A stretch of 64,000 bases of DNA, from contig NZ_JALRMO010000001.1 in assembly GCF_023276405.1 (NCBI RefSeq), forward strand, positions 7,913,501-7,977,500, in the 5' to 3' direction. Of the stretch, positions 57,774 to 64,000 are shown in pieces. A program made the translations under genes and the position numbers. The stretch's first letter is position 1; each line of letters opens with the position of its first letter. The DNA comes from Paenibacillus hamazuiensis. Its GTDB lineage: Bacteria > Bacillota > Bacilli > Paenibacillales > NBRC-103111. The notes beneath the pieces were generated by a model. The model searched no databases, had not been told where the DNA came from, and saw only the letters and a program-made list of their open reading frames with translations.

Positions 57774-58375
57774 ACGCGGGCCGGATGCCCCTACTCTCCC
57801 CGGGCACCGTGCCGTAGTAAAGCGTGTCTGCCGTCGATTTGCGTGAGCAAACCACGGCAGACAAACGCGGGCATGAGGCACGTAGAGACTCTCCACGGCA
57901 TAGCCTCTAACGTAAAGCGTGCCCGACATAGGATTTTTTGGGCGAAGCTAAAAAATCGATGATGGGCAGACGCGAATTAGAAGCGAGCAGTTCCTCCATA
58001 AGGGCGGGTCCAGGGCGCCTGAGCGCAATGTTGTCAGGTTAACAGGCATGGACGAAATCAAGGGTTGAACCATATAAGAGCGAACGACACTAGGAACGTT
58101 ATTCCTCGAAAATAAGTAGTTTATAAATAGCGGAACTCACGTTCGCTAATCTCGGAAAAATGGGCGATTTGAAAAAATAGAGAAACTGAGATGCGCTAAA
58201 TAGGTGAAAAATGGCTTGAGGAGTGGAGAAACGGACAAATAGCACACCTCAGTTCCGCTAATTTCCAAAAATATCCGAAATCGACCCGATTAGCGAACCA
58301 TAGTTCCGCTATGTTCCCGCCTAACCTGACAACATTGCGCCCGAGCGCCTGGGGGCCTCCTGTGGGGGGGGTTTG
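57774..58375 (+). repeat. Structured intergenic repeat block, copy B, interrupted by a MITE-like element
   Basis: It has the same order as the block at 6067-6405: a partial module (57774-57810), a module with hairpin 57826-57862 (GTCTGCCGT with ACGGCAGAC, inner TTTGC-gtga-GCAAA), a module with hairpin 57921-57967 (GCCC/GGGC, inner GATTTTTT/AAAAAATC), CGCGAATTAGAAGCGAGC and the GC-rich GGGCGCCTGAGCGC unit. The GC-rich unit is split by the 310-bp element at 58027-58336. Confidence 0.82.
58027..58336. mobile_element. MITE-like element with 15-bp terminal inverted repeats
   Basis: The ends are AATGTTGTCAGGTTA (58027-58041) and its exact complement (58322-58336); adding flanking GC gives 17 perfect bases. 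No frame of useful size lies inside. Internal copies of an AGCGGAACT...GTTCGCTAA motif form further inverted repeats (ATAGCGGAACT...GTTCGCTAATC against GATTAGCGAAC...AGTTCCGCTAT). The flanks GCGCCTGAGCGC and GCGCCCGAGCGC look like a target duplication with one mismatch. It carries no transposase, so movement would need one in trans. Confidence 0.75.
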
Positions 58376-58499
58376 ATGGGAAAATAGACGATGGCGCCCA
58401 TTTTCATTCCCCATTGTGACGCTCGGTCATCTTGTTTAGGGGGTACCTTCATGAGTTAAGCGCTTTACTAAATATTTACCCACAGTTAACAAAAAAGGG

Positions 58500-58528
58500 T
58501 TGTAAGATGAAAAAACGGGTTGTATAAT
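58500..58528 (+). promoter_or_regulatory. Promoter of the LacI-type regulator
   Basis: TTGTAA (58500-58505), a 17-base spacer and TATAAT (58523-58528). The start would be near 58535, just before the first operator. Confidence 0.75.
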
Positions 58529-58542
58529 TAAAGTGTAATCAA

Positions 58543-58556
58543 TTAAACCGGTTTAA
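58543..58556. promoter_or_regulatory. LacI-type operator 1
   Basis: TTAAACCGGTTTAA is a perfect palindrome just downstream of the promoter. Confidence 0.75.
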
Positions 58557-58582
58557 TAGACCGGTTTTCATTTGGCAAATCA

Positions 58583-58596
58583 TTAAACCGGTTTAA
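58583..58596. promoter_or_regulatory. LacI-type operator 2
   Basis: TTAAACCGGTTTAA occurs again 40 bp downstream, about four helical turns from the first; a half-site ACCGGTTT lies between them. The pair would allow looping or cooperative autorepression. Confidence 0.75.
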
Positions 58597-58623
58597 CGAT
58601 TTCTTTACAAAAGGGAGGGGACC

Positions 58624-59640
58624 ATGGCTACCATCGATGATGTTGCGAAACATGCCGGAGTGTCCAAAGGGACCGTGTCGAGCGTGTTCAGCAAAAAGAG
58701 ACCGATCAGCCAGGAAGTGACTGAGCGCGTATTAGCGGTAGCCAAAGAGCTCGGGTATTATCCGAACCATGTTGCCAGGAGCCTGGCGATCAAGAAGACG
58801 ATGATCGCAGGTCTCAAGATGCCGATTTCCAAAGACGGAACGATGTCGCAGTTTGAGATTCAAATGATCAACGGCGTCATTAAGGAATGCTCCAGGCACG
58901 GCTACCGGGTACTGCTGGACACGCTGCCGGAACACGATGATCCGAGGCAATTTTCCAGCGATCCTGTGGACGGCGTCATCATGCTAAACCCACGCAAGCA
59001 CGACGCCAGGATCGAGAGGTACAGCCAGATGGGCATTCCGCTCGTGCTCGTCGGAAGACCCGATCCGCCGGACGATACGATCAGCTACGTGGACAACGAC
59101 AACACGAAGCTGGCGTATGACGTAGGCAAATATTTGCTTGCATGCGGACACGAAAAGGCGCTTTTCCTGAACGCCTCGTCCGATATGACGGTTGCTTTTG
59201 ACAGGGAAAGCGGTTTATCCGAAGCCTATCAGGAAAGCGGATTGCAGCTTGCGAAAGATCATGTGATCAATTTTTCGAGAAAACTGCATTCAAGCGCAAC
59301 CGAATACGGGTATATGTCCATTTTGAACACGTATGGCAAAATTCCCTACACCGCCGTCGTTACGGATACGGATCGGGTGGCGCTCGGCGTGCTGCGGGCG
59401 ACGAGGGAGCTCGGCGTCGATGTGCCCGGGCAGCTTTCGATCATTGCCCTGAGCAATGACGCGACGCTGGCCCAGGAGATGAGCCCGAAGCTGACTTCGG
59501 TGGAGCTGTTTTCGGAGAAGCTCGGTACGGAAGCGGCGAAAATTTTAATCGAGAAGATGAGCGACCCTTCCGCAATCCGGCAAAAAATTGTCGAAGCCGC
59601 CATCGTATTCCGCGATTCGTGCAGACGGCTGGGCGAATGA
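58624..59640 (+). CDS. LacI family transcriptional regulator
   Basis: The 338-residue protein has an N-terminal LacI HTH (ATIDDVAKHAGVSKGTVSSVF) and hinge helix near NHVARSLAIKK, followed by a periplasmic-binding-like sugar domain (about 60-335, DGVIMLNPRKH and GIPLVLVGRPDPPDD). It probably binds the two AACCGG palindromes in its own leader and controls the ABC importer that follows 170 bases later. ATG follows GGGAGGGG. The sugar ligand is unknown. Confidence 0.92.
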   Translation: MATIDDVAKHAGVSKGTVSSVFSKKRPISQEVTERVLAVAKELGYYPNHVARSLAIKKTMIAGLKMPISKDGTMSQFEIQMINGVIKECSRHGYRVLLDTLPEHDDPRQFSSDPVDGVIMLNPRKHDARIERYSQMGIPLVLVGRPDPPDDTISYVDNDNTKLAYDVGKYLLACGHEKALFLNASSDMTVAFDRESGLSEAYQESGLQLAKDHVINFSRKLHSSATEYGYMSILNTYGKIPYTAVVTDTDRVALGVLRATRELGVDVPGQLSIIALSNDATLAQEMSPKLTSVELFSEKLGTEAAKILIEKMSDPSAIRQKIVEAAIVFRDSCRRLGE

Positions 59641-59729
59641 CGCTCTAGCGGATAACCTCGCCCGGGCCGGCAAAGACACAGGCTGCACGCAGACTTTAAG
59701 TTTGTGCGGCGAAGCCTGTCCCATCAGGT

Positions 59730-59745
59730 TTGAAAGCGCTTTATT
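59730..59745 (+). promoter_or_regulatory. cre-like site upstream of the binding-protein gene
   Basis: TTGAAAGCGCTTTATT fits the CcpA cre consensus at 14 of 16 positions. A second AAAGCGTTTGCA near 59755 is weaker. A hairpin with ACAGGCT/AGCCTGT (59680-59719) lies just before. Confidence 0.5.
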
Positions 59746-59812
59746 AAGATTTTGTAAAGCGTTTGCAATATAACAGCTTATTTTAAAATGCATCCAAAAT
59801 GGGAGGTTCATG

Positions 59813-61243
59813 ATGAAAACGAACAAAAAGAAAGTCGTAAGCTCCATGATGGCAGTCGCCTTGTTCGGCAGCGTTGTCGCCGGATGTTCCGGCGGCGGAG
59901 GCGGTTCGGAAGCCCCTAAAGCGGGCGAGCAGCCGAAAGGTGAGGAGAAGAAGGAAGAGCGCGTGCTGAAAATGATGTCCGGCGTTATCGGCGGTAAAAC
60001 ACCGGAGGAGAACACGCTTTTCGAGAAGGAGATCGAACGGCTCACCGGCATCAAGGCGACGCTTAACAAACCGGCTTCCGATTACGATCAGAAGCTGCTT
60101 GCGGCGATTTCTTCCGGAGAGAAGTTCGACCTGCTGCAAATCAGCAAGGAGAAAATGAATCTGTTCATCTCCCAGGGCATTCTGACCGACCTTACCTCAC
60201 AGGTAAAGGGCTCCAAGACGCTGCAGGATCCGGAAGTACTGCCTTCCGGGGAGTGGGATCAGGTAAAGACGAAGGATGGCAAAATTTACGGCGTATTCAC
60301 GAAGTTCCAAGGCGGTACGATGCCGATCGTACGCGCCGACTGGCTCAAGAAGCTGAACCTGCCGGAACCGAAAACGCTCGACGACTACTACAAAGTGCTC
60401 AAAGCGTTCACCGAGCAGGACCCGGACGGCAACGGCAAGAAGGACACTTACGGTCTCAGCACCGCAGGATCTTACGAGCTTCAAGGTTTCTTCAGCGCGG
60501 CGGGCCTCAAGCAGCGTTACGTGGAGAAAGACGGCAAGCTTGACGTTCCTTATGCCACCGACGCGGCGATTCCGGTCTACGAGTGGCTGAACAAGCTGTA
60601 CAAGGAAGGCATTCTCGATCCGAACTTCGCCACTAATGATACCGGCAAAATGCGCAACCTGTTCCTGACCGATCGCGTCGGCATGATCACGTACTGGGAC
60701 GCATGGGTGGGCATGCTGAACAATACGAGGAAACAGCAGGATCCGAACACGGCGTTTGAAGCAAAAGGTCTTCCGGGCGTTGCCGGACCGAACGGCAACT
60801 ATATGCTTCGCCGCGGCGACCCTGACGTCTGGGTTATTCCGGTCAATGCGGAGCATCCGAAAACGGCGTTCGAATTCATCGAATGGTGGCACTCCAAAGA
60901 CGGCATCATTCTCGGCAGCCTCGGCATCAAGGACCAGGATTACAAAATGAACGGCGACAAGTACGAGCTCACTCAGGCGGGCAAAGACCATGCTCAGGAT
61001 CACGGCGTTCCGTTCTGGTACAACAAGAAGGTTCCGGCTCCGTTCGGCCTGCTTCCGGGCGTGAAGGAAGCTCAGGACCTGGTGATGAAATACGCTTCTC
61101 TGGAGCTGACGCCTCCGAAATGGGCCGACGCCGAGAAGATCATCAACGAATACATGTTCAAGGCGATTATGGGCGAAATGCCTGCAGCCGACGCGGTGCA
61201 TAAAATGCGCGACACGCTGAAGGCGCAAAAGCTGATCGACTAA
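59813..61243 (+). CDS. Carbohydrate ABC transporter substrate-binding lipoprotein
   Basis: The 476-residue protein is a family-1 extracellular solute-binding protein: lipobox VVAGC (Cys25), a Gly/Glu-rich linker, then the two-lobed fold with LLAAISSGEKFDLLQISKE, KIYGVFTKFQGG and WLKKLNLPEPKTLDDYYKVLKAF. It resembles LplA/YtcQ-type proteins of Paenibacillus that serve complex oligosaccharide importers. GGGAGG lies before ATG 59810 and 59813; the second has better spacing. It forms an operon with two permeases and a PHP-domain hydrolase. Confidence 0.9.
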   Translation: MKTNKKKVVSSMMAVALFGSVVAGCSGGGGGSEAPKAGEQPKGEEKKEERVLKMMSGVIGGKTPEENTLFEKEIERLTGIKATLNKPASDYDQKLLAAISSGEKFDLLQISKEKMNLFISQGILTDLTSQVKGSKTLQDPEVLPSGEWDQVKTKDGKIYGVFTKFQGGTMPIVRADWLKKLNLPEPKTLDDYYKVLKAFTEQDPDGNGKKDTYGLSTAGSYELQGFFSAAGLKQRYVEKDGKLDVPYATDAAIPVYEWLNKLYKEGILDPNFATNDTGKMRNLFLTDRVGMITYWDAWVGMLNNTRKQQDPNTAFEAKGLPGVAGPNGNYMLRRGDPDVWVIPVNAEHPKTAFEFIEWWHSKDGIILGSLGIKDQDYKMNGDKYELTQAGKDHAQDHGVPFWYNKKVPAPFGLLPGVKEAQDLVMKYASLELTPPKWADAEKIINEYMFKAIMGEMPAADAVHKMRDTLKAQKLID

Positions 61244-61317
61244 AGTATGGTAGCTGGAGGCTGTCCCTTTAAGGGCAGCCTCGTTACTTCCGAATGCCAA
61301 AAAGGCGGTGATTTTAC

Positions 61318-62193
61318 TTGAAGGCCGTATGGAAATTTAAGTCTCTGTACATCATGATGCTTCCGATCATGGCCTATTTTCTTATTTTCTCCTATTATCC
61401 GCTCGTTCGCGGTTTTATGATCAGCTTTCAGGAATTCCGGCTGATCGGCAACCGTCCGTTCGTCGGATTCGACAACTATTTGGCGGTGCTTAGGGACAGC
61501 AGCTTCTGGGATACGCTGCAAAATACGCTGATCATCGGCGGAGGCACCTTGGTTGTAGGTTTTGTGATGCCGATCGTGCTTGCTCTGTCGCTGAACGAAG
61601 TATTTTCGACCTGGTTCAAAAAAGTAACGCAAATGATCGTTTATTTGCCTCACCTGTTCTCGTGGGTAGTCGTCGGCGGCATGTGGATACTGATGCTGTC
61701 TCCGGATACCGGGATCGTCAACCAAATCCTGAAGTTGGCCGGGGCGGCGAAGCCGATCGGATTTATGTCGAGCAGCGATTATATCCGCTGGGTGATGGTG
61801 CTGACCGCGGTGTGGAAGGAAATGGGGTTCACCTGCATCCTGTACCTCGCTGCCATCGTATCCATTAACCCTTCGCTGTACGAGGCGGCGCGCATCGACG
61901 GCGCGAACCGCTGGCAGCAGGTGAAGTATGTGACGCTGCCGTCGCTCGTGTCGACGATGAAGGTGGTCATTATGCTGAACGTGCTGAGCATTCTTCGCAT
62001 GTTCGACCAAATTTTCGTCATGCGCAACGGCGCCGTAGCGAATAAAGTTGATGTCATCATGATGTATACGTATCAAAAAGGGATACTCGAGTTCAAGATC
62101 GGCACGGCGACGGCCGCCGGGTTCCTGGTCATTTTCGCCACGCTGATCATTACGTTTGTGACCAGAGCGATCATTCGTTACGATGAGGGGTGA
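61318..62193 (+). CDS. Carbohydrate ABC permease (LplB-like)
   Basis: The 291-residue protein is a MalF-type inner-membrane permease with six helices and the EAA loop EAARIDGANRWQQVKYVTLPSL, where the cytoplasmic ATPase docks. No ATPase gene is visible in the window, so a shared multi-sugar ATPase is likely, as is common in this family. TTG 61318 follows GGCGGTGATT. The second permease starts just after its stop. Confidence 0.9.
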   Translation: MKAVWKFKSLYIMMLPIMAYFLIFSYYPLVRGFMISFQEFRLIGNRPFVGFDNYLAVLRDSSFWDTLQNTLIIGGGTLVVGFVMPIVLALSLNEVFSTWFKKVTQMIVYLPHLFSWVVVGGMWILMLSPDTGIVNQILKLAGAAKPIGFMSSSDYIRWVMVLTAVWKEMGFTCILYLAAIVSINPSLYEAARIDGANRWQQVKYVTLPSLVSTMKVVIMLNVLSILRMFDQIFVMRNGAVANKVDVIMMYTYQKGILEFKIGTATAAGFLVIFATLIITFVTRAIIRYDEG

Positions 62194-62200
62194 GACATAC

Positions 62201-63070
62201 ATGCTCGATAAATATCCGCATAGCGGCTGGGCCAGCCGGCTGTTCGACACGATCAACACCGTTTTTCTGCTGCTCTTGATCGCGACGATGATCGTTCCTT
62301 TTCTGAACACATTTGCGCTTGCGTTTTCGACGAATTTCGCTTCCATGCAGCCGGGCATCGTACTTTGGCCCAAGGAGTTCAGCGTGGAAGGCTTTTCGAC
62401 CGTTTGGAACCGGATGCAGCTTTACATGCCTTTTACAAACAATGTGATCGTTACTTTGGTCGGCACGGCCGGACATCTCATCCTTTGCGCGATGGCGGGG
62501 TATGTGCTCGTGCAGCAAGGGCTGCCGGGGAAAAAGCTGATGGTTTCCCTGATCATGCTGACGATGATGGTGCCCGGCGAAGCCATCATGATTCCGCTTT
62601 ATATCGTGAATAAGGAGCTCGGCTTGCTTAATACTTTGACAGCGCTTATTATTTCCGGACTCGTATCCGGCTTCAGCATATTGCTTATGCGCAACTTTTT
62701 CCTGACGGTGCCCAGCGAAATGAACGAGTCGGCCCGGATCGACGGTGCGGGAGATTTCCGGATTTTCGTCACGATGTACCTGCCGCTGGCCAAAGCGGGA
62801 CTCGCCACGGTCGCGCTGTTCGAATTCGTCAGCCGTTGGAACCAGTTTACTCCGGCGCTGCTGTACATTAACAACCACGCGAAATATACGCTGCAAATCG
62901 CGCTCAAGTCGTTGATCATCGATACCGACGCAACAAGCAGCAACTTCATCATCACCACCAACGTAAGGATGGCGGGTATCGTCATTGCCCTGCTGCCGCT
63001 TGTCATCATTTATCCTTATGTGCAAAAATATTTCGTCAAAGGCATCATGGTCGGTGCCAATAAGGAGTGA
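62201..63070 (+). CDS. Carbohydrate ABC permease (YtcP/LplC-like)
   Basis: The 289-residue protein is the MalG-type partner with six helices and the EAA loop NESARIDGAGDFRIFVTMYLPLAK. It pairs with the LplB-like permease. ATG 62201 is preferred over 62183 because GAGGGGTGA lies between them at good spacing; the latter would overlap the preceding stop. The PHP-domain gene follows after five bases, so the operon continues. Confidence 0.9.
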   Translation: MLDKYPHSGWASRLFDTINTVFLLLLIATMIVPFLNTFALAFSTNFASMQPGIVLWPKEFSVEGFSTVWNRMQLYMPFTNNVIVTLVGTAGHLILCAMAGYVLVQQGLPGKKLMVSLIMLTMMVPGEAIMIPLYIVNKELGLLNTLTALIISGLVSGFSILLMRNFFLTVPSEMNESARIDGAGDFRIFVTMYLPLAKAGLATVALFEFVSRWNQFTPALLYINNHAKYTLQIALKSLIIDTDATSSNFIITTNVRMAGIVIALLPLVIIYPYVQKYFVKGIMVGANKE

Positions 63071-63075
63071 TCCGA

Positions 63076-64000
63076 ATGAACGGGACAGGAAGACGAGTCA
63101 TCACGTCCTCATATACAAGATTCATCCCCGCCGAGGCGCAAAGCAGCTATATCGAAATTCCTTTCACCATGCCGGAGCAAGCGGAGGAGATTCATGTCGC
63201 CTACAGTGTGGTATCGCACGGGGAGCCGAGTGCGGTGATCGACCTCGGCGTGCGCGACGGCAAGCGGGTGCGCGGCTGGAGCGGCGGCGCCCGCACGGAG
63301 TTTCGGATCGGCCGGGAGACGGCGACCCCCGGTTATTTGGCGGGCGACCTTGCGCCGGGCGAATGGGCGGTGCTGCACAACGCATACAAGGTGCCGCAGG
63401 AAGGCTGCACGGTGAACGTCACCGTTCGCTGCTCTCTCGCCACGCCCAGATGGCTGAAGGGCGATCTGCACACGCACAGCGTGAACAGCGACGGCAAGTA
63501 TACGCTGGAGGAAAACGCGGCGATCATGGAGCAGCTCGGCTGCGACTTCATCGCGATGACGGACCATAACGCGATCAGCCAGAACTACACGTATCCGCGC
63601 GGAACGAACGTCGTGATGATCCCCGGGATGGAGTTTACGACGAATTTCGGGCACAGCAATTTTCTCGGCGTGACCGATCCGCTGAACGATTTCCGCGTGA
63701 AAAGCCGGGATGATGTGAATGAGCACTTGGCTGAAGCGCGCGCCAAGGGAGCGAAGATCGTGCTGAACCACCCGCACTGCGATTATTGCGCTTGGGAGTG
63801 GGGATTCGACGTCGACCACGATTGGGTGGAGGTTTGGAACGGCCCGTTCAGCGAACGGAACGCGCGCACGCTCGCCTGGTGGCAGGAGCAGCTGGAATCC
63901 GGTCGACGGCTGGTCGCCGTCGGCGGAAGCGATGTGCATCGCCCGGACCCGTATGTGAAGCATGCGATGCCCTGCACGTGGGTGTACGCGGAGATGAAGA
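63076..64000 (+). CDS. PHP-domain hydrolase (CehA/McbA-like), 3' end outside the window
   Basis: The frame runs from ATG 63076 (after TAAGGAGTGATCC) to the window end, 308 codons so far. After an N-terminal beta domain (about 1-125) the PHP domain carries the metal-binding motifs KGDLHTHSVNSDGKYT, FIAMTDHNAI, GMEFTTNFGHSNF, LNHPHCDY and VAVGGSDVHRPD, so a di- or trinuclear site is likely. Such proteins hydrolyse phosphoesters. Here it is the fourth gene of a carbohydrate-import operon, which suggests action on a phosphorylated sugar or glycoconjugate; the substrate is unknown. Confidence 0.85.
   Translation, partial: MNGTGRRVITSSYTRFIPAEAQSSYIEIPFTMPEQAEEIHVAYSVVSHGEPSAVIDLGVRDGKRVRGWSGGARTEFRIGRETATPGYLAGDLAPGEWAVLHNAYKVPQEGCTVNVTVRCSLATPRWLKGDLHTHSVNSDGKYTLEENAAIMEQLGCDFIAMTDHNAISQNYTYPRGTNVVMIPGMEFTTNFGHSNFLGVTDPLNDFRVKSRDDVNEHLAEARAKGAKIVLNHPHCDYCAWEWGFDVDHDWVEVWNGPFSERNARTLAWWQEQLESGRRLVAVGGSDVHRPDPYVKHAMPCTWVYAEMK

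Overview
The window looks like chromosomal DNA of an endospore-forming, moderately GC-rich Gram-positive bacterium of the Paenibacillaceae (Paenibacillus or a close relative). The signs are strong AGGAGG-type ribosome sites, many TTG and GTG starts, a T-box leader on pheST, a Spo0E-family phosphatase behind a Spo0A box, YheC/YheD-type and CBO0543-type spore-former genes, an SLH-anchored surface protein, MutS2, and a YclNOPQ-like siderophore importer with a Btr-like regulator. Placement is inferred from gene content only. No CRISPR array, rRNA, prophage or transposase gene was seen.

Layout. 1-5.9 kb: a gamma-glutamylcyclotransferase fragment, a receiver protein and a Hpt-REC-GGDEF-REC protein, nikR with a DUF2203 gene, and a CopC-CopD copper protein. 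5.9-6.4 kb: a structured repeat block that also supplies the 3' end of an MFS gene. 6.4-12.4 kb: MFS, aldo/keto reductase, signal peptidase I and a membrane GGDEF-EAL protein. 12.5-18.2 kb: tRNA-Gly and mostly single genes, including a probable type I toxin with antisense RNA, a DJ-1/PfpI protein, a MEKHLA protein, an alkyladenine glycosylase and a methyltransferase. 18.2-29.8 kb: T-box, pheS, pheT, zapA with a very long repetitive helical tail, cvpA, type II pantothenate kinase, a CuA-like lipoprotein, a holin-like membrane protein and mutS2. 29.8-33.3 kb: a PspA envelope-stress group behind an ECF-type promoter, then MFS. 33.3-48.9 kb: cysK, an SLH surface protein of the 5'-nucleotidase family behind a Pho box, Uma2, an alaR-alaT-like pair, Spo0E, a run of housekeeping genes (cobalamin adenosyltransferase, RluA, ArsC/Spx-like, M50 protease), aminotransferase, Gfo/Idh oxidoreductase with AraC regulator, and MarR. 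49-55 kb: a Fur-controlled siderophore uptake block (Btr-like regulator, nitroreductase, two permeases, ATPase, binding protein). 55-58.6 kb: two membrane proteins, three 128-bp tandem repeats, a membrane-anchored protein with a truncated partner, a second copy of the structured repeat block, and a MITE-like element inserted in it. 58.6 kb to the end: a LacI-regulated carbohydrate ABC importer (binding protein, two permeases) followed by a PHP-domain hydrolase cut by the window edge.

The most unusual things are the zapA gene whose product is about seven times normal length because of 36-residue repeats; the repeat blocks at 6.07-6.41 and 57.8-58.4 kb, whose hairpins keep the same shape while their stems differ in sequence; the three 128-bp tandem units; the probable type I toxin-antitoxin locus; and a surface 5'-nucleotidase homologue that has lost metal ligands but keeps a Pho-type promoter.
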